Positions 31,831 through 39,459 of a stretch of DNA of 64,000 nucleotides are shown here, piece by piece. Below the pieces are notes generated by a model, which was not told where the DNA came from, searched no databases, and was given only the letters and a program-made list of their open reading frames with translations. The DNA comes from Coenobita brevimanus (Eukaryota; Arthropoda; Malacostraca; Decapoda; Coenobitidae), in the NCBI GenBank assembly GCA_032717465.1, contig CM064653.1:39772055-39836054 (forward strand). Direction: 5' to 3'. The position numbers and the translations under genes were made by a program. Each line of letters opens with the position of its first letter. The stretch's first letter is position 1.

Positions 31831-34547
31831 GTAATATTAATAATAATAGTAATAATAATACATTAATAATAATAGTAATAATAATAATAAATAATAAATA
31901 TGAGGGCCTTAAGAGGAAGATGTGGAGGTTAGTCAGAGCATATGATTGTGGTATGCAAGATCAAGCTGAGAGGAGTGAGGTGGACCAGGAGAAAGAGGAG
32001 CAGTCAGGGAGAAAGACTGAAAGTCAAGACACTGAAGATCAAAGAAATGGCAGATGAATACAGGACTAAAGTAAGGGAGGAGTTAGAATATGTGAACTGG
32101 AATGAAATGGATCTGGACAGCCTGTGGAATGCATACAAAGACTGCTTAGTCATGAATGCTAAAGCAGTGTGTGGTGTGGCAAGAGTAACAACAAAGATGA
32201 AAGGTATGGAATGGTGGGATGAAGAGGTTAAGTGAGCAGTGGAGGAAAAGAGGAAGAAGTGGCTAGTGTGGTTACAGGTCAGGGGTTCAACTGAAATAAG
32301 AACTGAATATACTGAGAACAAGAAGCACATAAAGAGACTAGAGAAGAGGAAAAAGAAAGAGGTAAATGACGATCTAGGAAGAAAAATGAATAAAAATTGC
32401 TGTACTCTGAAAATGGGAAGTTATTTTGGAAAGGGGTGCAAAAATGTAGAAGTGACAGCAGAAAGAAATGTGAAAGTGTGAAGGGTGTAAGTGGTAGATT
32501 ATTAATCCAAGGGGATGAAGTGAGGAACAGATGGAAAGAATATTTTGAAAGCCTGATGAATGGGAATAGAAAGCAGAGCCATTGTAAACATGATTGGTTT
32601 TGGGGGTGTGCAGAGAAGGAAGGCAGTGCCAGGAAATGTAACACTCGCACTGGTGATGACCACTGTGAAGTGGCTGAAAAATGGATAAGTGGTTGGGGCT
32701 GATGAGGTGTATGCAAAGATGACTGAGTGTAGTGGACAGAGAGGAATGAGGTGTTTGTTGGAGATATGGAAGAAGGCATGGATGAGTGAAACTGTGCCAC
32801 CAGAGTGGAAAAAGGCTGTGAAATGTATCCCTGTACAAAAATAAAGCTGGGCGAAGTGAGTGCAAGAATTATCGTGACATAAGTTTTCTGAGTGTTGTAG
32901 GGAAGGTACCCAGTATATGAAAGAATTATTATAGAGAAAGTAAGAGAGATATCAAGTCCTACTGAGTGATGAACAGGGTGGCTTCAGGAGTGGCAGAAGA
33001 ACTGTGGATCAAATATATATTTGCAGTAAGACAGATCGTGGAGAAGGCTTGTGAGAAGGACTATAGGGTGTTTAGTTCATTCATGGATCTGGAAAAAGCA
33101 TAAAAAAGTAGACAGAGAAGGACTGTGAAAGGTTTTGCGCATGTATGGTGTAGATGGTAAGCTGCTAGGTGCCGTCAAGAGTTTTCAGGATGGTAGTGAA
33201 GCATGTGTAAGGATAAATGGGCATCCAAGTGCATGGTTCATGATCAGAGTGGGCATGCGACAAAGTTGTGTGATGTCCCCATGGTTGTTCAATATACATG
33301 TACATATATGGATGGGGTGATGAGAGAAGTAAAAACATGAGTAATGGAGAGAGGGATGGCATTGGTAATGAATGGTGATAGATGGACTATCTCAAATTTG
33401 TTGTATGCTGATGATGCAGTACTTCTTGCAAATACTGGACAAGAACTTGGTTGACTAGTGCAGAGTTTTGCTAAAGTCTGTGAGCATCGTGCCTTGAGCG
33501 TAAATGTAAAAAGGAGTAAAGTCATGGTTACTGAAAGAAGTGACACCCAGTGTGATGTTACAGGGAATGGAGAGAGACTGGAATTGGTGAGAGTTCAAAT
33601 ACCTAGGTACAGTGACAGAAAAGAGAGGAAAATGTGCAAAAGAAGTGGAAAGTACAGTGACACAAGGAAGGAAAGTAGCTGGTGCAATGATGGCCTTGAC
33701 AGGAATCAGAGGCTTAAGTGTTGCAGCTGCTCGAGGCTTACATGAAGGAGTGTTACTGCCAACTTTAACATATGGATATGAGATTAAGGTGTGGCATGAA
33801 AATGAAAAGTCAAGAGTGTGGGCAGTGGAGATGGGACTGCTGAGGAATGTATGTGGAATACAGATAGAGGATAGGACACGAAATAATGTGATTCGTGAAA
33901 GATGTGGAGTGAGGACGTCTGCGGACACCAGAATCAAAAAGAGTGTACTGAGATGGTATGGTCATGTGGAGAGAATGGATATCAAAAGGGTGGTGAAAAA
34001 GGTATATCTGAGTGGATTTGAAGGAGGGAAAAGGCGAGGTTGGCCAAGGAAAAAGTGGAGGGATATGGTGGATGAGAGTGTGACAAAGAGAGGTATGGAA
34101 GTCGGTGAAGCTAGGAGACTGACAAGAGATTGAGCTGGCTGGATGAATGTTGTGAGAAGAAGTGCATGATCAGGGATCTGGCACTCCTTTTTAACATGAC
34201 ATCGTCTGGACTGACTCTATCGGATACATTTATGTGAAGCTACAGAGTGTGGTGAATGTTTTTGGGGTATCAGATAGACCCAGGATTCTGGGGGCTTAAA
34301 TGAAGAGTGAATGGAAGTGTGGCCCATTGGACTGGGCAAATTTTGGATGTCTGGATGTTGCTACTCCTCACCCTGCACCAGTGTGGGAAAGGAGGTCCTG
34401 ATGGTGATGATGAATAAAAGCATTAGTAAGAATAATTTTTATAAGGATTTTTTATATATTATTACTGTACCTGAGATTGTTAAGTTCATTACGAGCCCTA
34501 GTCACCTCATCTATCATCTTCAAAGAACTTGTCATGTTTTGATCCAT
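5725..34547 (-). CDS. TRMO: TRMO-like tRNA (adenine(37)-N6)-methyltransferase, six coding exons
   Basis: Joined coding exons are 34547-34471, 25408-25248, 22519-22369, 16445-16279, 7847-7022 and 5950-5725. Lengths of 77, 161, 151, 167, 826 and 226 nt total 1608 nt, exactly 536 codons including stop, and every intron is GT-AG with matching phase. The known family reaction is SAM-dependent N6-methylation of t6A37 in certain tRNAs, giving m6t6A. Residues 1-75 look helical and charged. The TsaA/UPF0066 domain runs from about residue 78 (APIGHISSWF) through [22 protein letters not shown] and [18 protein letters not shown] near residue 200. A Ser/Asn-rich, poorly conserved linker of about 250 residues follows. 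The last exon holds the conserved C-terminal block ([22 protein letters not shown]). Introns of 9.1, 2.7, 5.9, 8.4 and 1.1 kb are full of transposons. The start is supported by an in-frame TAG 15 nt upstream and the GCTGCCATGG context. Expression is not shown, but intact reading through all exons argues for a working gene. Confidence 0.93.
6309..6533. repeat. inverted pair of LINE-B 3-prime ends
   Basis: 6309-6440 carries a LINE-B end on the minus strand with (ATC)n outside. 6440-6533 carries the same end on the plus strand with (GAT)n outside. About 60 bp of each arm (GACCTCCTTTGCCACCCTAG and its reverse) match with few differences, so the locus can form a hairpin. Lies in TRMO intron 5 or 3-prime of it by position 5950-7022. 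Confidence 0.85.
7022..7847 (-). CDS. TRMO: TRMO coding exon 5 (end of TsaA domain plus long linker)
   Basis: Acceptor ATATTTCAG|AT and donor CACAG|GTAATAG. It starts with [20 protein letters not shown], the signature that closes the TsaA beta-barrel, followed by [10 protein letters not shown]. The remaining 250 or so residues are rich in Ser, Asn, Asp and Lys with no recognisable domain. A linker of similar position separates the two conserved regions in animal TRMO proteins. The exon is unusually long (826 nt) compared with the other exons (77-226 nt). Confidence 0.95.
8197..8716 (+). mobile_element. composite SINE (LINE-A head plus tRNA-like unit)
   Basis: The head module at 8197-8505 (CACTCACCATCCACTCACTT, a pyrimidine-rich CTTTCCTTC stretch, GAGTGACAAGCCAAATGGCT, GGAAACCATTTACTACACTG) is followed by a tRNA-like unit at 8508-8570 with A-box-like TGGTTTAGTGGG and B-box-like GGTTTATATCC. 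A body (GTGAGGCTGGTCACTCTCAT, CTCCTCATGGGGCAAAG) and (GATGAT) tail end it. Confidence 0.8.
9181..11930 (+). mobile_element. LINE-C copy (RT with cysteine cluster), interrupted by LINE-A
   Basis: 9181-9988 encodes [34 protein letters not shown] and [10 protein letters not shown] (decayed YADD). These are followed by a cysteine-rich module, [20 protein letters not shown] and KRCGG to FMCAMC, then [13 protein letters not shown]. 11485-11930 continues in register as SVLLYGSE, then [14 protein letters not shown] and KVARGRPKK, and a 3-prime end with TGAAATGAAATAAA. 5-prime truncated, with several stops. Confidence 0.85.
9988..11477 (+). mobile_element. LINE-A copy inserted in LINE-C, with target-site duplication
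   Basis: Begins inside the RT ([14 protein letters not shown]), has one frame break near 10240, then an open frame of 379 codons (10315-11454) with [24 protein letters not shown] and FADDTVLL. It ends GHPKRD-stop, a short UTR GTGTCTGGCAATAG and a (GATA)n tail. ATGTGTTAGGA occurs at 9978-9988 and again at 11478-11488. Confidence 0.93.
13221..13399 (-). mobile_element. 5S-rRNA-derived SINE with LINE-A 3-prime end
   Basis: On the minus strand, 13399 to about 13340 reads GGTTAGTACTTGGATGGGTG then ACCGCCTGGGAGCACCAG and ATGCTGTTGGCAT, the 3-prime half of 5S rRNA. It then passes into the LINE-A ORF-start segment (GGTGGAGGATTAGTGCCCCT), then the LINE-A tail (GGCCACCCCGTTTGGGAT, GCGTCTGGCAATG) with a (GAAT)n tail. 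The 5-prime half of the 5S part is missing and a (TA)n tract starts there. Confidence 0.87.
13395..13670. repeat. (TA)n microsatellite block
   Basis: About 275 bp of almost pure TA with TACACATA and TGCATA interruptions, placed between a 5S SINE and a tRNA SINE. Confidence 0.95.
13668..13866 (-). mobile_element. tRNA-derived SINE with GGCATCCGG body
   Basis: The minus strand begins CAGCCGTGGCTCAGTGGGTT (A box) and has GGATCGAATCC (B box), then the body CATCAGGAAGGGCATCCGG and a TAATAAT-type tail. The tRNA-like part is 72 nt long but not a gene, since a body follows. (TA)n tracts flank it on both sides. Confidence 0.87.
13966..14185 (-). mobile_element. LINE-B 3-prime fragment
   Basis: (ATC)n tail, GACCTCCTTTCCCACC, CAGGGTGAGGAGTAGCAATG and TGAATCCTGGCTCTACCAG match the end of the LINE-B at 31905-34415 in reverse orientation. 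Confidence 0.85.
14186..14326 (+). repeat. LINE-A-type head module, short
   Basis: GGTGGATGGGGGTGCCCATC to GGTAACCATATAACCAGG, lacking the pyrimidine-rich part. It follows a LINE-B fragment directly. Confidence 0.75.
14344..14845. repeat. cluster of three SINE 3-prime fragments with microsatellites
   Basis: Reverse fragment 14344-14425, forward fragment 14583-14672 and forward fragment 14750-14845, all with the CTCCTCATGGGG body segment. (AG)n at 14508-14556, (GACA)n at 14556-14576, (TA)n at 14682-14714 and another (GACA)n at 14852-14880 lie between or next to them. Confidence 0.75.
15512..15958 (-). mobile_element. composite SINE (LINE-A head plus tRNA-like unit)
   Basis: Same order as the copy at 8197 but on the minus strand: (ATC)n tail at 15512, body, tRNA-like unit ending ACCAACAGGCGCC near 15729, then the head with a purine-rich stretch (GGAAGGAAAGAAAGACAG) to about 15958. 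Confidence 0.8.
16279..16445 (-). CDS. TRMO: TRMO coding exon 4 (TsaA core)
   Basis: Acceptor TTATTACAG|G and donor GAAG|GTAGGGAG. It reads [20 protein letters not shown], then [20 protein letters not shown] and [15 protein letters not shown]. The RSPHRPNP(L/I)GL motif is diagnostic for the family. The 3-prime end of a same-sense LINE-A fragment stops about 26 bp upstream of the acceptor (see findings). Confidence 0.95.
16472..16612 (-). mobile_element. LINE-A 3-prime fragment next to TRMO exon 4
   Basis: The last 140 bp of LINE-A (TTGCCAGATGCCTTAATCC, then a GGGTGGCCAC match) with a short (TATC) tail, in the same sense as TRMO and ending about 26 bp before its exon 4 acceptor. Confidence 0.85.
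16725..16990 (+). repeat. unclassified dispersed repeat, copy 1
   Basis: Contains GGTGCTGGAGTGGGATGC, CAAAAGGAGGATGGTGGAC and an end CTACAAAACATCTCCCACAA. Related copies at about 24000-24235 and 52805-53035. No coding or pol III boxes recognised. Confidence 0.55.
17009..17290 (-). mobile_element. LINE-C 3-prime fragment
   Basis: The minus strand encodes [20 protein letters not shown], then [14 protein letters not shown] and [21 protein letters not shown]. The non-coding end (GGAGCCTTCA) matches the LINE-C end near 11925. Confidence 0.88.
17453..17552 (+). mobile_element. SINE 3-prime fragment
   Basis: CTTGCCTAGCCTCGGGCTCC and a GGAT tail match the composite SINE body. Confidence 0.8.
17660..17843 (-). 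mobile_element. tRNA-derived SINE with GGCATCCAG body
   Basis: Second copy of the SINE at 13668, about 90 percent similar by eye, missing a short GGTAGAGGACTTTT-type segment. Again bordered by (TA)n on both sides (17603-17657 and 17842-17898). Confidence 0.87.
17953..18530 (+). repeat. tandem duplication, about 330-bp unit
   Basis: Unit 1 starts TGCATACCAGCATTGCCTGA (17950) and unit 2 starts TGCATACCAGCACTGTCTGG (18281). Both continue with CCCCTGTGGGAGA and C-rich ACCCATCC tracts. Confidence 0.8.
18560..19640. other. TRMO intron 3 or 4 spacer, no gene seen
   Basis: AT-rich intronic sequence with short (CA)n at 19230, (AG)n at 19415-19435 and a T run near 19192. No exon-like frame. Confidence 0.6.
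19653..22265 (-). mobile_element. LINE-A copy carrying a nested Tigger-like element
   Basis: The 3-prime end with (TATC) tail is at 19653 and the RT and pre-RT coding region runs to about 22265 ([16 protein letters not shown] and [18 protein letters not shown]). Coding blocks include FADDSVLL near 20420, [12 protein letters not shown] near 21290 and [19 protein letters not shown] near 21850. It has several frameshifts and stops. The coding sequence is interrupted at 20490-21239 by a DNA transposon and resumes precisely after it. Confidence 0.9.
20490..21239 (+). mobile_element. 750-bp Tigger-like non-autonomous DNA transposon
   Basis: Flanked by TA on both sides, with inverted ends CAGTGAACCCCAACACAA and, reversed, CAGTGCACCCTCACACAA. 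Near 20878 it reads [20 protein letters not shown], like the N-terminal CENP-B/pogo DNA-binding start of Tigger transposases, then decays. Removing it restores the LINE-A sequence. Confidence 0.88.
22369..22519 (-). CDS. TRMO: TRMO coding exon 3 (start of TsaA/UPF0066 domain)
   Basis: Too broken by strand and phase to look like a long ORF, but in the right frame it reads [18 protein letters not shown] and later [18 protein letters not shown], which are hallmark TRMO segments. The acceptor is CCACAG|GG and the donor is GTGTG|GTGAGTT. The Trp codon is split TG|G into the next exon. A degenerate LINE-A copy ends about 100 bp downstream. Confidence 0.92.
23195..23850 (-). mobile_element. degenerate LINE-B 3-prime relic
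   Basis: The minus strand has [20 protein letters not shown] and EFVRKQGM (LINE-B C-terminus, 23830-23500). The 3-prime UTR match (ACCTTTATTCCCACC..., ATCATTCAAGCC) follows at 23350-23195. Confidence 0.6.
24000..24235 (+). repeat. unclassified dispersed repeat, copy 2
   Basis: AATAGGAGGATGGTAGGCTG and CACTACAGTCCACAAACTC align with the copy at 16725. Confidence 0.5.
25248..25408 (-). CDS. TRMO: TRMO coding exon 2
   Basis: Lies between a TTTTCAG acceptor and an ATAG|GTAGGT donor. It encodes the rest of the N-terminal helical region ([20 protein letters not shown]) and the first residues of the TsaA fold (DDWAPIG). It ends in phase 1, so G plus GG of the next exon makes the Gly of PIGHISSWF. 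Alternative frames carry stops. Confidence 0.9.
25716..26795 (+). mobile_element. snap-back mariner transposon
   Basis: TA-flanked, with inverted ends GAGGTCTGTTAAGAAATTATC and, reversed from the right, GAGGTCTGTTCAGAAAGTATC. The plus strand encodes a broken mariner transposase: [20 protein letters not shown] (family GDETWVYGYDPETK; the Asp is kept, Glu-Thr-Trp altered), [20 protein letters not shown], then after an insertion [20 protein letters not shown] and FNWLFP-type [12 protein letters not shown], ending [10 protein letters not shown]. The left 190 bp is not the normal 5-prime end but an inverted copy of the C-terminus and right end ([17 protein letters not shown] on the minus strand). 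Confidence 0.88.
26240..26433 (+). repeat. A-rich insertion inside mariner
   Basis: Between the RPDH and [15 protein letters not shown] coding segments lies about 190 bp ending in two long A runs (26391-26431). It replaces the region with the second catalytic Asp. Confidence 0.6.
27065..29830. mobile_element. Tigger-like element with nested TTAA element
   Basis: TA on both sides. Left end CAGTAAATCCTCGTTTTTCG and, reversed, right end CAGTAAGTCCTCGTATTTGG. A direct 83-bp duplication (29547-29629 and 29630-29716) lies in its right part. Without the nested element it is about 1 kb and non-coding. Confidence 0.7.
27643..29422 (+). mobile_element. piggyBac-like (TTAA-flanked) element
   Basis: TTAA at 27643-27646 and 29419-29422. 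Inverted ends CCCCTACACCGCGGGCATG and CCCCTTAACCGCGGGGCGT. An open frame at 28241-28756 ends with [20 protein letters not shown], which resembles the acidic start of piggyBac-type proteins, but no transposase core follows, so it is probably internally deleted. Function of the upstream hydrophobic frame is doubtful. Confidence 0.65.
30172..30262 (-). mobile_element. SINE 3-prime fragment
   Basis: (CATC)n tail then CCAATCCTATGTTGCCCCAT and CGGGGCTAGGCAGGTTGG, the reverse of the composite SINE body. Confidence 0.8.
30344..30923. mobile_element. 580-bp Tigger-like MITE
   Basis: TA-flanked. Left end CAGTAAAACCTCTACAATTC; reversed right end CAATAAAACCTCTACAATTC. No convincing coding frame. A (AAT)n microsatellite begins at its right border (30928). 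Confidence 0.82.
30970..31333 (+). mobile_element. internally deleted LINE-A (head plus tail only)
   Basis: LINE-A head module (GGTAGGTGGTGGC..., through ACAAGCCAAATGGTTTCCTG and GGTGGTAACCATATAACC), then the ORF-start segment (GGGTTAGTGCCCCTCCATG), then directly the LINE-A 3-prime end (TGGCCACCCCATATGGGAT, GTGTCTGGCAATAG) with a (GATA) tail. About 2.9 kb of coding region is missing. Confidence 0.85.
31334..31768 (+). mobile_element. composite SINE (LINE-A head plus tRNA-like unit)
   Basis: Head at 31334-31553, tRNA-like unit from GCGCCTGGTGGTTTAGTGGG, B-box-like GGTTTATATCC, body and an (AATG) tail. It abuts the internally deleted LINE-A directly, so two head modules stand in tandem. Confidence 0.8.
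31905..34415 (+). mobile_element. LINE-B copy, 5-prime truncated
   Basis: About 2.5 kb. Pre-[11 protein letters not shown] and [28 protein letters not shown] region, FMDLEKA near 33080, [16 protein letters not shown] near 33260, [12 protein letters not shown] near 33400 (catalytic aspartates kept). C-terminal: [19 protein letters not shown] to RRLTRD-stop at 34134, with RWYGHVERM in between. A 3-prime UTR of about 280 bp ends in (GATGAT). Multiple frameshifts. Lies in TRMO intron 1 about 55 bp from exon 1, antisense to the gene. Confidence 0.88.
34471..34547 (-). CDS. TRMO: TRMO coding exon 1
   Basis: Starts at ATG (minus strand, first base 34547) in a strong context, with an in-frame TAG shortly upstream. 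It encodes 25 residues beginning [15 protein letters not shown], a hydrophilic helix-like N-terminus, and ends in phase 2 (AG) at a CAG|GTACAGT donor. The split AG|G codon is completed by the exon at 25408. A possible acceptor (ATTTTCAG, 34640-34633) upstream suggests that the 5-prime UTR is spliced and an untranslated exon lies further upstream. That part is inference. Confidence 0.85.
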
Positions 34548-34911
34548 GGCAGCTTGTGGCTAAGTCTAGAGGACAGTGTCTTGAAAGAGCTTTGCACACA
34601 CCAGTAATGAAGCTTCATATGACTGCAGCAATCTGAAAATATACACAAATTCTGATCTTTTAAGAGTCACAGTACTCATGAGCCTCCAGTATTAAAATGT
34701 ATGGTACAAAATGTCAGTTCTATTACTGCTGGTGTTGTGGTTCAAGGCTCATTTGAACATGAACCAAACTGATTGCAAGCTGAAGTTTCCCTTCTCCTGC
34801 AGTCAAGCATCCTTCTTTCAGGAAGCTAGTGCAAGACTGATTTAACCTGTGGATTGTGCAATTACCTTTCTTTATCCCACTCTGTGGTGTGTAAAAAAAA
34901 AAAAAAAAAAA

Positions 34912-34961
34912 ATATTTACTATAAACTTAAAGATAAACATCCAGGGCATCATTTGGTGGGG

Positions 34962-35003
<42 letters not shown>

Positions 35004-35195
35004 GTCTTTGCATAGTGCCTTGCATAAGTCTGCGTGGAGGTGTAATGAAAAAATATATATATAAATATTTTTAGTTTTTGTTTATTATAAACTTGAAGAT
35101 AAACATCCAGGGCATCATCTGATGAAAAAGAAAAAAAATCTCTCTCTCTCTGTCTTTGCGTAGCACCATGCATAAGTCTGCATAGGGGTGGAGTA
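34912..35195. repeat. tandem duplication with poly(A) expansion
   Basis: AGATAAACATCCAGGGCATC occurs at 34931 and 35097. Each unit continues to CTGTCTTTGC and CATAAGTCTGC. The first unit has an A run of about 38 nt (34964-35001) between them. Lies upstream of TRMO exon 1. Confidence 0.85.
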
Positions 35196-35541
35196 GTTAG
35201 CAGTGGTGCACAGCGAGCTGTGGCTTGCAATCCACGGGTTAAAGAGAGTTCCTTTACAACCTGGCTATGTCTCGTTAAATTGACATCCTATTGTCTTAAA
35301 GGCCTTCAAAAATTGTTTTACTGTCATTACTTGAAGGTTTATTGCCAAAGGTGTTCGTTAGTTAACCTCAAGGCTGTGGGCAAAGGCTGACTTCGGGAAT
35401 TTCCCACATACACTGTTTTTTCTTCCGTGTTTACTGGGCTGGGTCTGGATTTATGTTTCACACAAAATGTGTTTAGCACAAATCAGTCCTGTGTAAATAG
35501 AAGGTATACTGTAAATAAAGGTGCCCATCATGAAATTGGTA

Positions 35542-37038
35542 TTAACCCTTTCAGGTCTCAAATAGGTCCCAAGGTCACATTTGACAGATGCATTTTTTTT
35601 TTTAAAAAGTCAAGGCTTGCAAATAAAGAAAAAAATATCATATTCATGCACAAGGAAGTAATACACATCTGCCTAGCTCTACTCACCATACAAGTGCTGC
35701 AAAAATGATGGGAAGTTGCGTAGCAAGTGGTGTGTGCTAGCGTGGTGAGTATTGCCGTCTCGGTGGGTAGGTGATTTCTTGGTGCATAGGCGACACGATT
35801 GCACTGTTTGTTTCTATATTTTTCCCTAAAAAACAGTGCACTGATATGTGTACTGTACATTATATCTCACGTGATTTGTAAATGATTCTTGAGATGTTTT
35901 CTTTACAAACAACAAACTAAACAGTTACAAGATCCTTATAAAACTATCACTTACTAGTTATTACTAATTTATTTTACTTTGCTCTTATTTTGCTTAGTAC
36001 TGTCCAAGGCTGTGGGGGTGAGGACATGAGGGTAAGCCTACAAGCTTGCCTTTTGTATGTACATATGTTTATTTCATTGTTGCTAACTATATCATCCTGT
36101 GTACTTACAGAACAGTAGAGACAGTGATCAAATACTTATTATTTCTCAAAATTGACGGTGTTATAAGTATAACCAGGAAATGTGAGAAACTCATGAAATA
36201 TAAATCAGAAAAAAGTAAGGAGATACGAACAATCATTTGTCAGTGAAAAAGGCAACAGTCGCTGCACGTGTATGTCCGCCTGGTAACAAATAAATGCATG
36301 GTACATGTATAAAAGGCTACAGCAACAACCTTAGAAACCTAAAATCTTAAATCTGTATATATTTTCCCTCAATCAGACACTCTAACACCCAGGAAATGAA
36401 TAAATATTGAGACATACAACGCAGCAATCTCTTGCTTGCCTGTGACACGGTAGCTACAGTATGTGCGTTAGCACGAGGCAGGGGGTGGGAGATTGGAGGA
36501 AGAGTGGAGGGTGGGAGGTAGAGGGGTGGGGGATTGGTGGGAGGCAGGAGGGTGGAGGATGTAGGGGGTGGGGGATTGGAGGGAGAGTGGAGGGTGGAAG
36601 GGTGGGAGGTAGAGGGGTGGGGGATCGGTGGGAGGTAGGGGGGTGGAGGAAAGGGGATATGAAAGGGAGGAGGGAGGTGAGAGCTATGTATACTCCAAAG
36701 CAGTAAAAATATATTGCAAACAATATTCTTTTGCTAAATGAACTGTCTGATATCAAGATAGTAAAAAATATTGCCAGATCAACAGTATAATAGAACCAAT
36801 ACATGCAACCCAACCCATCCTCAATGATTAGCTCTTCCCAGACGGTGTGAACCAAAATATTGTGATCTACACATGCCTGGTAGAAGCAGATAGGTCTGGG
36901 GAGTGGCTTGTATCCTTATTTCATTCACCAGCCTCACACAACAGTTTTCATTCATGCCTAAATATGCTGCCACGGGAGTGGCTAGGAGACCCCTACCGAG
37001 AAAGCTACTATAGTGGCCAGGAGACCTGAAAGGGTTAA
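35542..37038. mobile_element. 1.5-kb TTAA-flanked (piggyBac-like) element
   Basis: Perfect 18-bp inverted ends TTAACCCTTTCAGGTCTC at 35542-35559 and 37021-37038, including the TTAA target site. No transposase recognised. It occupies about a quarter of the space between the two host gene starts and contains a G-rich minisatellite. Confidence 0.78.
36478..36672 (+). repeat. G-rich minisatellite, G-quadruplex-prone
   Basis: Two units of about 92 bp (GGGTGGGAGGTAGAGGGGTG starts each, near 36507 and 36599) built of GGG runs spaced by 1-7 nt on the plus strand. Confidence 0.85.
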
Positions 37039-37312
37039 GATGGGTTTTGTGTATTGACAAGGAGACCTGCATAGGGATTTTAGTGATGAAGGGGAGTAGG
37101 AAGTAGTATAGCATTATCTGAAACACACTACCCAGCAAGGCCTTGGCCGAATTATGATGGATAAACAAGGGATTACTGTGTTTTGAGAACAGTCAGTCAA
37201 AGGTCAAGGTCACATACCTAGGTAAAAAGTTTGGTCATGGATCAATCGCATGGAATGGGTGTTGCACTCTCTCAGTGCTCCTTCTCGTTATTTTCCTCAG
37301 AAAATTTTACTC

Positions 37313-37765
37313 TATCTATCTATAGCCTGACGCCCTAATCCCGCAAAGGGTGGCCGCAGACAAAACGCCTCCAAGTCACTCTGTCACCCACCATTTGACT
37401 CCCCACCCCCCAACTCACCCCCCCTCCCTCATATACCTCTCAACTCCATCCCTCCACCTCATCCTCGGTCTACCCCTCCCTCTCCCTCCCTCCACCTCAC
37501 CTACCTACACCCTCTTAGTCAGTCTTTCATTCTCCATTCTCTCCACATGTCCAAACCACCTCAGTGTATTTCTCCTAATCTTTTCAACCACATCCACATC
37601 TACCCCACAACGTTCCTTCACTTCTTCATTTGTCAACCTGTCCCTCCATGTCACTCCACATGCTCCTCTCAAGTAACTCATTTCCACTGCTCTCACTCTT
37701 GACTTGTTCCCCTCTTGCAAGGTCCACGCCTCTCTTCCATACGTCAGGGTAGGGATCACAATACA
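37313..37765 (-). mobile_element. LINE-A 3-prime fragment, young subfamily
   Basis: About 450 bp covering the RT C-terminal region ([32 protein letters not shown]), the 3-prime end and a (TATC) tail. By eye it differs from the copy at 2730-4643 at only a handful of positions, against many differences to other copies. Confidence 0.88.
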
Positions 37766-38219
37766 CAGATCAAAAAAGGCTTTTCAGACTGGAGTGGGTT
37801 AGTCAGTGTCTTCATTAGCACCTTTATTACTAAGATGCTCTTAAGGTGAAAAACTTACAAAACCCTTTGTAGCTTTCTCACAGTCTTTAAAAAATCAGTA
37901 AAACAAGTACCATAGAGGAAATATTTACTAAAATGTATGAAGATGTCAGGATGGCAGTGCACCCAAAACCAATGAAACAAGGTCAAGGCATTAAAACAAC
38001 ATGTAATTTTCTCTTGTTTGGGTCAAAGGATGCCAATGTCAGAACCGAAGGATGTGGCTTTGACAAGTTTGGTACAGTATTATTAAGCTGGTTTGTGTGA
38101 TATCCATTGTCCCTTCGGCTGCATATAGCATCACGGAAATGCTGATCAGTAGACTGCATTGTACATTCCGCAGGAGTCGTGTGAAATATAGTAAACTTTT
38201 CGGTCATTTTTCGTGCCTA

Positions 38220-39018
38220 TGCATGCTTATGCTTGATGAGCAGTTGCGAATTGTCAGTCCGGAGCGTAAACTTTGACTAAAATGTTATCATATTTGGTTA
38301 GGTGTAAGTAGGTCAAAACATGATGAAAACGGAATTTTTAAAACTGGTTTCCCCACATCACGGACACTGGCAATATATGTTTAGGGCCACTACAGCCTAG
38401 GGGTTAACATATAAACTGAATACCAGAGACCATCAAGGTAAACACACGTTTTACTTTCAGCAGTAAAAGCACCTTACCAAATCAACTCTTCTTCCGGATA
38501 GTCTGTTATATTTTTCTGATTATTTCTGAGGTGGTAAATACATGTTTCATGTCAAATCTGTTTCCCCATTGTTTTTTGCTGTTTCCCTGTGACAACTCTT
38601 ATTTATCAGTGAAATGGCAGAAGGGACTGTCCTAACCAAAACCCACCCAATCCTAGCTTAACTGTACCTAATAATTTAACCCAACCTACGGTAAACTTCA
38701 GTTGGGAAATTGGGAAATGAAACCCAACTCTGAATACACTGAGTTTCTTCCATTATGCAGGAAACAATGGTAGGTACAACTTAAGGAACGTGATGATAGC
38801 AGCTGGAGGAAAATTTTTCAGCAGGAAAAGATAATTTACCACCCTAAAAATAGTCAGAAAAATACGGAAAACAAACCCTGAAACTAGTCAGAAAAAATAA
38901 ACCCTGAAAATAGAAAAAATGCTGAACACAAACAGCAGGAATACGAATGGAATTGGTAAGATCTTTCTGCTGCTTCAAGTAAAGCGTACATTTACCACCA
39001 TCAACAAATGAAAAGTTT
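38220..39018. repeat. diverged dispersed repeat shared with 53455-53720
   Basis: TTTCCCCATTGTTTTTTGCTG and GGGACTGTCCT, then CAGAAAAATAC and GTAAGATCTTTCTGCTGCTT occur in the same order at 53505-53720. Coding is not evident. Confidence 0.5.
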
Positions 39019-39459
39019 TTGATCGGCTCACTTCTAGTTTACCGAAAAAGCATGGGAGATCTAAAGTTTCATCAATGTTACCGTCCATACGATACTTGTC
39101 ATGATCATATCGAGGTCGAACTGGAGACTGATGGTATACCAAGGCCCCTCACGTTGTCTTGTAGATTTAAAAGGCGTATCAGCCAGGCGGTGATAATCTT
39201 CGTCCTACCACCTTTCACGTTCACTTCCACGACTTCAGTCCACTGTCCAGTGTTCCCACCAACCACACGTTGTTTTGTTTTTGATAGGCCTTTTGGAGAA
39301 TACGATTTCTACCAAATTTTACGATTGAGTAAGGGTTTCTATGAATACATTATTTCATCCTATAATGTTGTAAGTGTGAATTTCCGTATCACAATGAATT
39401 GGCATAGCTTAAGACAACGTAAAAATAGCCGAGAACGCCATCAAAGCAATGACAGGTGT

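Noticed and set aside
36454..36855. Pro-rich minus-strand frame
   Set aside because: Produced by the G-rich minisatellite read in reverse.
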